A stretch of DNA of 32,211 nucleotides from Acetivibrio straminisolvens JCM 21531. Lineage in GTDB: Bacteria > Bacillota > Clostridia > Acetivibrionales > Acetivibrionaceae. Position numbers and translations under genes: made by a program. The stretch is taken from contig NZ_BAVR01000045.1 of assembly GCF_000521465.1 (NCBI RefSeq), positions 1 to 32,211 on the forward strand, read 5' to 3'. Within the stretch, counting starts at the first letter, position 1. Each line of letters opens with the position of its first letter. The notes beneath the pieces were generated by a model that worked only from the letters and a program-made list of their open reading frames with translations, searched no databases and was not told the origin of the DNA. Of this stretch, positions 16,401 through 26,828 are shown piece after piece.

Positions 16401-17907
16401 AGGAATACAAGGATGCAACATTTATCGTAATGGAGTTAAAATAGGCTCATCCACCAATGGAATATTTATTGATGATAATATAGAACCATATATTTTATAT
16501 AACTATGAAATAAAAGCCTACGATTCTTATGGTAATGAATCTATTCCGGTTAATGTATCTGGAAGTGCGTATTTAAATGGAGTATTTACGAAGATAAACA
16601 TAAATAATGCATCGCTATCCTCAGCAGCACCGACAAACTCATGGCAAGATGTGAGAAGTGCTTTTGATGGTGATGAAAGTACGGTATTCCATACAGCAGA
16701 AGATGTTGAACATGCATATGTACAGGTGTCGTTTGAGGAACCAAAAACTGTAGCGGAGATAAGAGTTCTAATTGGAGAAATAGGATATCCTCTTATAAAA
16801 AATGACTGGTGGGTTGAAGCTGCAGACAGTTTAGAGGATTTGGAGAAGAAGACAGGTTCATATCGGCTTGTAGTAGACACCCAATATGACATTGCAGGAG
16901 AGTGGCAGGAAGTATGTTTGGAACAGCCTGTAACTAAAAAGATATGGAGGGTTTCTGCGAGAAAGAAAATATGGGATAACTCGGTAGGTTTTGTTGAAAT
17001 AGAGTTTTGGGGAGTTGAATCCCAAATAAGAAAATTAAGTTTGGACGGTGCAGAACTTTCTGCAGCAGCACCGACAAACTCATCGCAAGACGTAAGAAGT
17101 GCTTTTGATGGTAATGAAAGTACGGTATTCTATACAGCAGAAGATCTTGAACATGCATATGTACAGGTATCATTTGCGGAACCGAAGACTGTAACTGAAA
17201 TAAGGGCTTTAATTGGAGAAATAGGATATCCTCTTATAAAAAATGACTGGTGGGTTGAAGCTGCAGACAGTTTAGAGGATTTGGAGAACAAGACAGGTTC
17301 ATATCAGCTTGTAGTAGACACCCAATATGACATTGCAGGAGAATGGCAGGAAGTATATTTACAACAGCCTGTGACTAAAAAGATATGGAGAGTTTCTGCG
17401 AGAAAGAAAATGTGGGATAACTCGGTAGGTTTTGTTGAAATAGAGTTTTGGGGCTTTGAAAGTCCTCTAAAAAAATTAGGTTTGGACGATGCAGAACTTT
17501 CTTCAGCAGCACCCACAAACTCATGGCAAGACATAAGAAGTGCTTTTGATGGTAATGAAAGTACGGTATTCCATACAGCAGAAGATGTTGAACATGCATA
17601 TGTACAGGTATCGTTTGAGGAACCAAAAACTGTAGCGGAGATAAGAGTTCTAATTGGAGAAATAGGATATCCTCTTATAAAAAATGACTGGTGGGTTGAA
17701 GCTGCAGACAGTTTAGAGGATTTGGAGAAGAAGACAGGTTCATATCGGCTTGTAGTAGATACCCAATATGACATTGCAGGAGAGTGGCAGGAAGTATGTT
17801 TAGAACAGCCTGTAACTAAAAAGATATGGAGGGTTTCTGCGAGAAAGAAAATATGGGATAACTCGGTAGGTTTTGTTGAAATAGAATTTTGGGGCTTCGA
17901 GAATTAA
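13409..17907 (+). CDS. Large secreted discoidin-repeat / Fn3 protein, one-base frame break
   Basis: With one base restored near 14035-14047 (a G5 run, or GG at 14046) the gene encodes 1499 aa; AGGAGGTC precedes ATG 13409. The protein opens with a signal peptide (VWVIILLFGLLYILC, probable cleavage near VLA-QGE). Next comes a discoidin-like (F5/8 C-type) domain at residues 45-180, a diverged discoidin-like domain, and a fibronectin type III domain (about 350-435). A larger domain follows, rich in conserved-looking motifs (FGHHIDNG, GNMHFPCNAV, DTWYNYPDLDGE, GILNNWWPYIVD), and is interrupted by a LamG/DUF1080-like beta-sandwich (about 715-885). A second Fn3-like domain and three near-identical discoidin-like repeats close it. 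I know of no named enzyme with this central domain, so catalysis is unproven. No dockerin, SLH or sortase motif is seen. The role is probably glycan binding or processing outside the cell. Confidence 0.82.
13541..13949 (+). repeat. Discoidin-like DNA repeat, N-terminal copy
   Basis: This copy encodes the domain from AELSAAAPTNSWQDVRSAFD to VEIEFWGF. Its DNA closely matches the three C-terminal copies despite lying about 3 kb away, with only scattered substitutions. Confidence 0.9.
16609..17013 (+). repeat. Discoidin-like DNA repeat, C-terminal copy 1
   Basis: First of three tandem units with a 441-bp (147-codon) period. Only its first residues (ASLSSAAPTNS) and its exit (FWGVESQ) differ noticeably from the others. 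Confidence 0.9.
17050..17457 (+). repeat. Discoidin-like DNA repeat, C-terminal copy 2
   Basis: Begins exactly 441 bp after copy 1. It shares several variants with the N-terminal copy (ELSAAAPTNS, SFAEPKTV, IRALIGEIGYP), which suggests mosaic exchange between copies. Confidence 0.9.
17491..17904 (+). repeat. Discoidin-like DNA repeat, C-terminal copy 3
   Basis: Begins 441 bp after copy 2 and runs to the stop codon. It shares EEPKTVAEIRVLIGEIGYPL and the Cys of QEVCLEQP with copy 1, not with copy 2. Confidence 0.9.
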
Positions 17908-18068
17908 GAATCAAAACCGAATCCGTGTTATTTATAAATGCAAGTCATTAAATAACTGCTTATTGACATAAGACAGTAGAAGTTTTTTAAAGAACAGGAT
18001 AAGTTTCTTTGATGATATAGCAACAAGAAGCCATACAATAAACTGAAAAAGATGATAGTAGCGATGAA

Positions 18069-18110
18069 ACTGCTATATTGGCAGTGGAGCGAAGTTTTTT
18101 CTTTTTTTAA
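18069..18110 (+). terminator. Weak possible terminator
   Basis: A 5-bp stem ACTGC/GCAGT is followed after about 10 nt by long T-runs (TTTTTTCTTTTTTT). The distance to the T-run makes it a poor match, but it is the best candidate between the secreted-protein gene and the glycan cluster. Confidence 0.3.
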
Positions 18111-18182
18111 TTTGATTTATCGTCTATAAATTGCTATAATTAATCTTGAGCGAATTTTATTTTGTGGTACTTGGGGGAATTT

Positions 18183-18701
18183 ATGCTAATAACCAATTTG
18201 TTGGACAGGCTTAAAAAGTACAAATTTTTTTCCGATCTATTGACCCCTGAATCCTTTTCTCAGATGAAGAGATATATAATTACGGGTTTTACGGGCTTTG
18301 GAATTGAATACGCATTATTTTTCGGGTTTTATTATTATATTTTTAAAAGTTTTTTTCCGGCAGGATATTCTTTGGCGAAGGGTATTGCAGGAAGCTTGCT
18401 TAATTTTGATTTAAAAGGCGATACATATTGTTATTTGCTGGCAAATGCTATTGCCTATGTGGTTGTATTTTGGTTTAATTTTCTTGTTAACAGGATATGG
18501 TCTTTTAAATCGAAAGTCAATATCTTCAAGCAATTAAAACAGTATGCAGTTTTGTTTGTCTTTAATTTGGTTGCCACCAGCGCATTGTTTTATCTGTTAA
18601 GCGATAAACTCGGCATTATACCTGCGGTTTCTAAGGTATTGATTATGGGTTCGGTGGTATGCTGGAATTTCGTTTTGTATAAAAAAGTTATTTATAAATA
18701 G
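18183..18701 (+). CDS. GtrA-family membrane protein
   Basis: The 172-aa protein has four hydrophobic segments and family features: an opening cytoplasmic stretch then YIITGFTGFGIEYALFF, AIAYVVVFWFNFLVNRIWSF in the middle, and a C-terminal AVLFVFNLVATSALFYLL. GtrA proteins are small membrane proteins thought to flip or support transfer of lipid-linked sugars (for example bactoprenol-glucose) for decorating surface glycans or teichoic acids. ATG 18183 is chosen because GGGGGA lies 5-6 nt upstream; the frame also extends to a TTG at 18162 without a site. It is first in a co-directional cluster with two glycosyltransferase-like membrane proteins, which supports a glycan-export role. Confidence 0.88.
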   Translation: MLITNLLDRLKKYKFFSDLLTPESFSQMKRYIITGFTGFGIEYALFFGFYYYIFKSFFPAGYSLAKGIAGSLLNFDLKGDTYCYLLANAIAYVVVFWFNFLVNRIWSFKSKVNIFKQLKQYAVLFVFNLVATSALFYLLSDKLGIIPAVSKVLIMGSVVCWNFVLYKKVIYK

Positions 18702-18724
18702 TTTTCTTAAGGAGAGTAGGTTGG

Positions 18725-21134
18725 ATGATTGGACTTTTATATATTGCAATTGCATGGATAAGCGGATATGTTATTTTAAAACAATTGCTGCCTTCAATTT
18801 TTGATTTTTCAAAATCATTGTCTCTAACGGGAAAACAAGTGAAGTTACCTGCATGGGCAGTTACACTTCCGGCATCGTATTTGGTGGGAACGCTTTTAGT
18901 TACATGGACTACATATATAAGTGCTTATTTGTTCAGAACATCCGGAAAACCGATGTTGTATGGTAATATAGCTGCTTTTTCGATTTTTTCGTTAATTATT
19001 ATCTATTTTATTACTAAAGATATAAGAAATGTTGTAACAACATTCAAATCAACAATTTCCGGGATTAGAAACAGTTCATTTCTGAAACTAACATCGTTGA
19101 GATTTTATATGTTTTAGTATTTCTGGGGATATGGACATTTTTTATGGTGGGGTCTTTTTATGTAAAAGACGGTGTAATGAAAATCGGATGGTCCGTATCA
19201 AGTGACTTTTCACCCCATCTTGCAGTAATCAGATCTTTTTCCTATGGATTTAACTTTCCGACAGAATATCCTCATTTTGCAGACGGTAATATGAGATATC
19301 ATTTTATGTTCATGTTTTTGGCGGGAAATTTAGAGTTTTTAGGACTGAGAATTGATTGGGCTTTCAATCTTCCGGCCATATTATCGATTGTGTCATTTTT
19401 GACACTGCTGTATTCCTTTGCCGTATTGCTACTTGGCGAAAAAATAATCGGGGTTATCACGGGAGTGTTGTTCTTTTTCAGAAGTTCCTTTGCTTTCTTT
19501 ACATTTATAGCAGGAAAGCCTACGATAAAGGAAGCATTAAGCGGGATAAAAGGCATGACGGAGCATATTGGCAATACGCAACATGAAGAATGGGGACTTT
19601 ATGCTCAGAAAGTGTATGTAAATCAACGGCATCTGCCTTTTGTATTGGGAATAATGATGCTTGCTTTGATAATAGTACTTCCCTTGTTTATTAAGATGAT
19701 GACAAGCATTAGTGAGCTTTATCAAAAAAGGGTACAAGAATCTCAGGTATCCCAAGACTCTCAAGAACCCGATGAAAGTCAAGAGATAGTGACAGATAAA
19801 GATGAAGGAATAGATAAAGATGAAAAGAAAGAAAGCTTTTGGAAGTCATATATTAAGGAGTTTATTTTAGACAAAAGTGCGTGGATTCCAAACAGTATAT
19901 TTACCTCTGTGGTAATGGGAGTTCTTCTCGGGCTTACGGGCTTTTGGAATGGTGCGGTGGTTATAGCGGCACTTGCGGTACTCTTTGTTATGGCTATTTT
20001 CTCAAAACACAGACTTGATTACCTAATCATAGCATTAATCACTGTTGGACTAGCTTACTGCCAGACACAATTTTTTGTCAGAAGCGGAGGTTCGGTGGTT
20101 TCGCCCAGCATCTATGTAGGTTTTTTGGCGAATACCAACGGATTGCAACAGGATTTGTCCCGGTTTTTTGCCGTTAACGGTTTTGGTGCAACACTGCAGC
20201 ATCTATTTAAGTTGATTCCTTATGTTGCAGGTTTTATATCGAACTTCTTGGAATTCTGCCGTTTATTATAGCTATATGCTTGTTCCGCAGCAACGGCAAG
20301 TATAAATATCATATAAATTTGTTATTCATAGCAGCTACACAGATTATCGGTTATTTCTTCATAAAGTATAAATTGGAAGCCGATACTAAAATCGTAAATA
20401 GAGAGCTTTTTATTATTTCAATGGTATTTTCTTTGGTATTGGTTATATGTGCCAGCATAGCATACACATCTTACAACAATTCCCCGGCACCTAGGGGCGT
20501 AAGGGCATTAATTCTGGCATTTAGTGCTCCGATTATTCTGGCGAGCACAGTTAAGCTCACATTAGGTATTGATATCAACCATAAATATGTGATTATTGGT
20601 TCCATACTTATAAATATTTTTGCTGCCGCTTTAATATTCTTCCTTTTCAAAGTAAAAAAACCTCTTGCTACCGTTGTGGCAGTGCTTATTTCCATTGTAA
20701 TTACAGTTACGGGTTTTGTGGATGCAATAGCACTTTACTCCCTTAACAGTAGGTCCGTGGACATCCGTTGCGATGACCCTCTGCTGGTTAAGGTAAAAAA
20801 TGACTCTGATAAAAATGAAATTTTCCTGACAGATGATTATCATCTTCATACAATATTGCTTGCAGGAAGAAAAATATTCTGCGGCTGGCCGTATTTTACG
20901 ATGTTTGCAGGCTATGACTGGGACCTTCGCGATAGGATAAGGAGAGACATATTTAGTGCTCCTGACGAAAGTACCCTTAAGAAACTTGTGGAAGAGAACA
21001 ATATTGGCTATATAGTCATTGATAACCAAGTTAGAGAGCCAAACAAGTATTATTTAAATGAAGAACTCATACGGAACACCTTTGAGGTATTTTATGACGA
21101 CGGACATGATGTTGTTATTTACAAAACACATTAG
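18725..21134 (+). CDS. Large polytopic membrane protein, probable GT-C-fold glycosyltransferase, two one-base frame breaks
   Basis: Three consecutive frames join into one protein of 803 aa when one base is added near 19099 (TTGAG to TTGGAG, restoring KLTSLEILYVLVFLGIW) and one in the T-run 20232-20235 (restoring AGFYIELLGILPFIIAI). The joined length is an exact codon multiple. It has many transmembrane helices, a charged cytoplasmic insert (about residues 345-375, SQDSQEPDESQEIV), and a soluble C-terminal part with DDYHLHTILLAGRKIFCGWPYF. The first extracytoplasmic loop carries VSSDFSPHLAVIRSF, where an acidic residue after the first helix pair resembles the catalytic region of lipid-sugar-dependent GT-C enzymes. 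The enzyme assignment is inference. It starts 23 nt after the GtrA gene with AAGGAGAG before its ATG. Confidence 0.75.
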
Positions 21135-21174
21135 ATTTGTTATAGTCATATTTGGTAAAGATATGAATTTGGCT

Positions 21175-21201
21175 TTGTTAGAGGCTTAAATGGTTTATAA
21201 T
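21175..21201 (+). promoter_or_regulatory. Possible promoter inside the glycan cluster
   Basis: TTGTTA and TATAAT (21196-21201) are 15 nt apart, upstream of the second glycosyltransferase-like gene. The short spacer weakens it. Confidence 0.3.
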
Positions 21202-21233
21202 AAAATATTTTATATGAGGTGGGTTTTCAGACT

Positions 21234-22585
21234 ATGGGTAATACTAGAACAAAGAGTGCAAAAAAAGGTTGGATTTTCGAGATGGAAAAGCCAATATCCC
21301 AAAATGCGTTCATAATTGTTGGAGTGGCCATAATACTGATAAGATTGATTCTGACCACAATTCCAAGCTATCAGGTGGATATGGGAGGATACAGGGCATG
21401 GAGTTTGTACCTTGCCGAAAAGGGTCCGAAGGGTCTTTATGAAACTTTTCACATTGTATATGCCCCGGCGTATATGTATATGCTGTGGATTACGGGAATA
21501 ATAGCTAAAGCTTTTTCCGTCAATGCAGCTACCCATGCTTTCTTGATAAAGTTATGGGCAGTTGCTTCCGAACTGGTAGGAGCCTATCTGATTTACAAAA
21601 TAGGAAAAAGATACGGAAAAGAGAGACTTGGATTTATTTTGGGAGTAGTTTATGCACTTAACCCCGGAGTTTTCTTCAATTCTTCGATTTGGGGACAATT
21701 TGACTCGATACCTGCTACTTTGCTTGTGGGTATGATATATGCCTTTAGTGTGAATCGAAAAATGACGGCAGTACTATTGTATGCACTTGCTGTACTGACC
21801 AAGCCCCAAAGTGCACTCCTTACGCCGCTGGGTATACTCTTTTACAAAGAACTGTTTGATTTCTCCAACATTACTAAAGAAAAGATTGTTAAGAGTATAA
21901 AAGAAACGTTGGTGGCTCTTTGTATAGGGTTCTCGTGTTATTTTATCGTTATTTATCCTTTCTATTATCACATGGATCTTTATGAACAGATGAAGAGTAC
22001 TTCTGTTGTTAAAGATTTTATAGCCGAAACCATTGACTATTTTTGCTGGATGCCCAATTTGTACTTAACCAGTGTTCAGGATTATCCGTATCCCACTGCC
22101 AATGCCTTTAACTTGTGGACGCTATTGGGGGGACAACCGCCAATATTCGATTCAAATACATTCTTCATATTATCCTATAATGCATGGGGAACTATACTGT
22201 TTTTAATTTCTATAGGCATAGCTTTTGCATATTTGCTAAAATACAGGAAAAGTGACTTTGCGATGTATTTTGCTTCTTTCTTTATCCTGCAAGTGCCTTT
22301 ACCTTCATGACAAAAATGCATGAAAGATACCTTCTTCCGGCCATAATTTTCCTCACGATTAGCGTTCTGTGGAAGAAATGGATGGCCATACCTTTGGCAG
22401 TTTTAAGTATATGCGTTACTGCCAACCACTGGTATTTATATTACATGTCATGGCAGGATGTGTACTGGCTTGATAATTATGACCCTGTTGCTGTGCCTGT
22501 TGCTTTATTGACTGTTTTGTTGGTTTTATTCTCGGCAGGATATATTGTAAAACAGATTACACAGGCTAAGAAAGTTAAAGGATAG
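21234..22585 (+). CDS. Polytopic glycosyltransferase-like protein (GT39/GT87/ALG6-like), one-base frame break
   Basis: A membrane protein of 450 aa once one G is added at 22295 (AAGTGCC to AAGTGGCC), which restores FILQVAFTFMTKMHERYLLPA across two frames. GT-C features are clear: an Asp in the first extracytoplasmic loop (YQVDMGGYRAWS), YAPAYMYMLW, and LNPGVFFNSSIWGQFDSIPA, a motif shared with dolichol- or polyprenyl-phosphate-sugar mannosyl- and glucosyltransferases. The stretch KMHERYLLPA is also typical of this group. It would transfer a sugar from a lipid carrier on the outer face of the membrane. ATG 21234 is used, with GAGGTGGG about 10 nt upstream; an in-frame GTG at 21219 overlaps that site. 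Donor and acceptor are unknown. Confidence 0.82.
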
Positions 22586-22621
22586 GGATGTTAGCTGAAT
22601 AAGAAGGAGAGACACGGAATT

Positions 22622-23910
22622 ATGAATATATGTATTGTTGGTGCAGGAGCTACCGGGCTTGTTGCTGCAAACGAATTGATTAAAAAAGGTCATAAAGTTT
22701 CCGTATTTGAGGCTGAAGAGCAGCATGGCGGGTTGGTAAAAACCATAGATGTCGGCGATGAAAAACTGGAAGTATTCTATCATCATATATTTACCAATGA
22801 TGTGGAAATAGTTAAGCTGATTGAAGAGTTGAATCTGACTTCTGAGCTTATGTGGCTCGAACCGAAAAACTCCATATATATTAACCGAAAGCTTTATCCT
22901 TTTACTTCTCCGATAGATTTGCTGCTTTTTAAGGAGCTTTCATTCATTGACAGGATAAGGATGGGCTTGCTTGTCTTTAAAGCGAAGTTCTTAAAGGACT
23001 GGAGCCAATTGGAAAACATGAGCTCTAAAGACTGGATAATCAAAAATGCAGGTAAGAATGTATATGAAAAGGTCTGGGGGCCGCTGCTCAGTTCAAAGTT
23101 TGACTATGACGCCGATAAAATTTCTGGAACCTGGCTGTGGAACAAATTTAAGCTCAGAGGCTCAACAAGGGGGAAAAACCTTAGCAAGGAACTGTTGGGA
23201 TATATGAAGGGAAGCTTTGGGGTAATATACGACAAATTGGCTGAGAGAATAATCAATGCCGGTGGAGAAATACATTACTCAAGCCCTGTGGACAGAATAG
23301 AACCCCAAGAAGATAAAACCCTGAATGTCCATAGCAACGGCAAAACATTCAATTTTGACAGGGTTATTGTGACGACTTCGCCGGAAATCCTCAGTAAAAT
23401 GAATGTTCCGTTTCCGAAAGAATATAGTGAAAAGCTTTCAAAAGTAAAGTACAAAGCAAATATTTGTATGGTTTTGGAACTTTCGGAGAAATTGTCGGAT
23501 TACTATTGGACTACAATTGCAGAAAATGATTTTCCGTTTGTGCTCTTGATTGAACATACCAACTTGGTTACCGAAAATGAGTATAAGTCGCATATTATTT
23601 ATCTTTCCAGGTATTTGGACAAGAAGAATAAGTTTTATTCATTAAGCGATGAGGAAATTCAGAAGGAGTTTATAAAATACTTGAAAATTATGTTCCCCGA
23701 TTGGAATGAATCGAAGATAAAATGGGTACATATCAGCAGGACAGAATATGCCCAACCGGTTGTTGTACAACAATATTCAAAAATTTTACCCGAAATCAAT
23801 ACCCCTGTGGAGAACCTGTATTTGGCCAGCATGGCCCAAATATATCCGGAAGATAGAGGACAGAATTATTCCGTGAGGCTCGGAAAACAAGTGCAGATAT
23901 GATTAATTAG
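22622..23910 (+). CDS. FAD-dependent amine oxidase / UDP-galactopyranose mutase-like protein, one-base frame break near the end
   Basis: The 429-aa flavoprotein opens with the dinucleotide-binding motif ICIVGAGATGLVAANELI, then the acidic strand end VSVFEAEEQHGGLVKT typical of NAD(P)/FAD-binding amine-oxidase-like proteins that include UDP-galactopyranose mutase and protoporphyrinogen oxidase. The FAD-contacting C-terminal motif YPEDRGQNYSVRLGKQV is present. As written, the frame stops at 23902; adding one G near 23893 gives the family-like ending VADMIN and a stop at 23910. Its place between a glycosyltransferase-like gene and a carbohydrate-binding-like membrane protein suggests sugar modification (for example furanose formation), which is inference. 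ATG 22622 has AAGGAGAGA upstream. Confidence 0.85.
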
Positions 23911-23961
23911 AATGGCAGGATGAAGCAATATAAAATAGATTTTGATTGGAGGTAAGATAAA

Positions 23962-24747
23962 ATGCTAAAAAAGATAACAGTGAGCATAACTTTTGTTCTT
24001 TTATTTTGCGTATTAATTAACCAGTGGGCTTTTGCCGCTGAAAACTTATTAAAAAACGCGTCCTTTGAAGAAATAGAAAATAATGAGCCCGTTGGTTGGA
24101 GTACATGGGTCTGGAATAAGCAGCCGGGGGTTGCGGAGTTTGGAGTAGGACAAGAGGGAGCACACAGTGGACAGTACTATGTTACTATTGAAAATAAAGA
24201 GGAGAGAGATGCACGATACCTTCAAGAAGTGGCGGTTGAACCGAAGACATGCTATAGGCTTTCCGGTTGGATTAAAACGGAGAATGTGGGCGAGGAGACG
24301 TTGGGAGCAAACTTGTCCATAGAAAGATATACTACATATTCCAATGATATAAGAGGTACCGTTGATGAATGGCAATATACAGAGTTATATATTTTGACCG
24401 GTGAAGATGTGAATACATTAAAAGTGTCATTGGGTTTGGGCGGCTACGGACGGCTAAATACCGGGAAGGCGTCATTTGACGATATAGTACTGGAGAAATT
24501 GGATGGTATACCTGAAGGCGAAAGATATTTATTTGTTGGAAATACCGATTCTGACTCAAATGGTTCAAAAGACGAGAAGGATAAATCACCTGAAAATACT
24601 GAAGGCAAGTATACTTGGATTTGGTTTGTGATTTCGGCGATTGTTTTAGCGACCATACTTTATTATTACTACGGAGCGGGAAAACTCAAAGGTTCAAATG
24701 GAGAAAATAACACCAAAAATGATAATGATACGAATGACGAAAAGTAA
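23962..24747 (+). CDS. Membrane-anchored protein with CBM4/9-like domain
   Basis: A 261-aa protein: signal peptide (residues 1-27, VSITFVLLFCVLINQWAFAAE), then a jelly-roll domain at about 28-175 opening NLLKNASFEEIENNEPVGWS, with the GWIKTENV and ASFDDIVLEKL segments usual in CBM4/9-like carbohydrate-binding modules. A low-complexity Asp/Ser/Lys linker follows (about 190-215), then one transmembrane helix (WIWFVISAIVLATILYYYY) and an Asn/Asp-rich tail. The topology puts the sugar-binding-like domain outside, tethered to the membrane. It is the last gene of the cluster, 51 nt after the flavoprotein, with TGGAGGTAAG before its ATG. It may hold the glycan or its acceptor close to the membrane enzymes (inference). 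Confidence 0.8.
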   Translation: MLKKITVSITFVLLFCVLINQWAFAAENLLKNASFEEIENNEPVGWSTWVWNKQPGVAEFGVGQEGAHSGQYYVTIENKEERDARYLQEVAVEPKTCYRLSGWIKTENVGEETLGANLSIERYTTYSNDIRGTVDEWQYTELYILTGEDVNTLKVSLGLGGYGRLNTGKASFDDIVLEKLDGIPEGERYLFVGNTDSDSNGSKDEKDKSPENTEGKYTWIWFVISAIVLATILYYYYGAGKLKGSNGENNTKNDNDTNDEK

Positions 24748-24770
24748 ATATTAATTCGGAGATATTCATA

Positions 24771-24807
24771 AAAGGCTGCGGAAATTCTACTTTCTGCAGC
24801 CTTTATA
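24771..24807. terminator. Bidirectional terminator between glycan cluster and celO
   Basis: AAAGGCTGC (24771-24779) pairs with GCAGCCTTT (24796-24804). T-rich DNA follows on one side and A-rich on the other, which suits the convergent genes ending at 24747 and 24847. Confidence 0.85.
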
Positions 24808-24846
24808 ATTATCAATTTATATTGATGGGGTTAAATATAGATTATG

Positions 24847-26828
24847 TTATTCATCTAATTTCTCCTCTACCGGGAATGCGGTTATGGCTCTAAGGATATA
24901 TCTTTTTAGTAATGTAACATCACTGGAGGTTATTTTTTCGTCTCCGTCCAAATCAGCCGCTTCCAATCCATGGGGAGATGGGAATTCGGTAATTTGCTTG
25001 AGAACATAACGCTTTAAGAGTGTAAGATCGCTGGAGTTTACGCTGAAACTGCCGTCAAGATCACCGTACTTGAAGGTTTCTTCTGTAACTCCTCCTAGTG
25101 GTATTGCATGGTCCAACCCTTTTTTCCACAATGTAGGTTCGATTATTGCGTATTTTTCTTCATCGACCGTTTTCCAGTCTTCCAGCATCAAACCTCCGGT
25201 ATCGGCTGAATTGGGGTTGAAGGCCCAGAAGGTATGATGAAGTTTTTTCTCAGCAATAAAGGTTCCCAGGCATTCAAGCCATTTACGGTTGTTATCTTTG
25301 ATTAGCTTGCCGCCCCATTCTCCGATAAACATGGGTGCAATGTTTTGCTCAACAATGTAATACCAGTTGGGATACCAGCACTCTTCATAAAGAGTATTGA
25401 TGTCGAAGTCTTTTTTAAACCATGGCTGCATATAGATGTCCGGTCCGTAATCGTGAACGGAATATACAAGCTTGTCCGGCGCCGATATGACGACAGGGTG
25501 GTCAGCAACTCCTCTCAAGTTTCCGCCCCACCAGTTGCAGTATGTAGTAAACTCACCGCAGTTGGTGTAATCATATCCTTCCATCGGGTATGCCTCAACA
25601 CCTTCAACGACAATTAAAAGATTCGGGTTAATTGCAAGTATTTCTTCGGCAATAATTTCGGCTGCCCTTTTCCAATTGTTCGGGTCGTCGGAGCCATCCC
25701 ATTTTGCGATGTTTGGGCCTGAGAACTTTCCGTGGGCTCATTTTTAAGATCCATTGCAATAACCGTATCGTCATCCTTGTATCTTTCGGTAATCCATTTC
25801 CATGCTTCAATAAAGTCTTCCATGGTCACATCTTTGTTGTACCAGAGGTTATCCTGATATGAATCCTTGGATGCACCGTGCATATCAAGCATAACCTTCA
25901 AACCGTTTTTCTTCATGTGATTTATTGTATAGTCCAGTATTTCCAAGCTGCTAAGGCCGTCGAGGCGAGGGTTTTCATATGTATTTACAAAGGAAGTTTC
26001 GACGCGTTCACCGTTTTTCCATTGCAGAATAATTTCGGCACTGATGGGGATTCTGATAATATTGAAACCTAATTTTGCCATTAAATCAAGGGAATCTTCC
26101 AGATTACATTTGTTAAGACCGTAAAAACCGTTTGCTCCATCGGTTTCAAAACCAAACCAGTTGATACCTGTAAGGTAAACAGTATTTCCTTTGGAATCCT
26201 TAATTAAATTTCCTTCCACATGAAGCCAGTCATCATCATTTGGCGGCGGTGTTGGTTCCGGCGGTGGCGGCGGTCCTTCTTTTCCCCACACCAGCTTACC
26301 TTTGTAGTAGAGCGTCATTTTATCGTATTCGGCATAATCAGTAAAACTTGGGTCATAAGAATAATCATTGGATTGGTCATAATAGCCGTTTGATATTTTT
26401 TTCAGTACCAGTTGCATTTGACCGCTGTTGCCCCCGTCTTTTATAGCTCCGGCTCCATCTGTAAAGCCGATTTCTGCATATCCCAGCTCGGGGTGAAATT
26501 CTCCAAATATGTTGTTTGGACCTATTGCAGTATAAAATGATGTAAGGACTTCTTCGGTAGTACCTTCTTTTTCGTAATAATACCTTACCCTAAGGTCGGC
26601 CATATTTACATCCATGCCGCTGTTGTTGTAAATAATTATGTAAGGACGCATGCTCTGATATTTTACATCCAGAGAGCCATCCATATAATGGATTGACAGG
26701 CCTTCCAAAGCCGGTTCTTCAGTTGTGTCATCTGCATTAACGGAAATGAAGCTAAAAAGACAGGAAACAATCAGGACAGAAATTGTTAATACAGACAGCA
26801 GGCTTTTTTTGGATTGCTTTTGATTCAT
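24847..26828 (-). CDS. celO: Cellulosomal GH5 cellobiohydrolase CelO (CBM3-GH5-dockerin), one-base frame break
   Basis: Secreted cellulosome enzyme that releases cellobiose from cellulose. It has a signal peptide (residues 1-31), a CBM3 module (about 40-182), a Pro-rich linker (about 185-200, GPPPPPEPTPPPNDDDW), a GH5 catalytic domain (about 201-580) and a C-terminal type I dockerin with two Ca-binding repeats (DLDGSFSVNSSDLTLLKRY and DLDGDEKITSSDVTLLKRY). The acid/base Glu is in DLKNEP and the nucleophile in FIGEWGG. The frame breaks just after NEP at the GGG of 25734-25736 (CCC on the coding strand); a fourth C restores NEPHGKFSGPNIAKWDG and a 660-aa protein, the length I recall for A. thermocellus CelO. 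If real, the break would remove the nucleophile and dockerin. ATG 26828 has GGGGGAGG upstream. Confidence 0.92.

Noticed and set aside
16527-17774. Long antisense open frames across the repeats
   Set aside because: They are mirror frames of the repeated domain, have no ribosome sites, and recur only because the sense DNA recurs.
16609-17904. CRISPR-like or transposon array suggested by regular 441-bp repeats
   Set aside because: The repeats are in frame, encode complete domains and have no spacers, terminal inverted repeats or transposase.
14044-17907. Separate gene starting at ATG 14044
   Set aside because: GGGGGAGG just before this ATG looks like a ribosome site, but the protein would start in the middle of a discoidin-like domain whose first half is in the other frame. 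One added G joins them into an exact multiple of three, as in the other broken genes.
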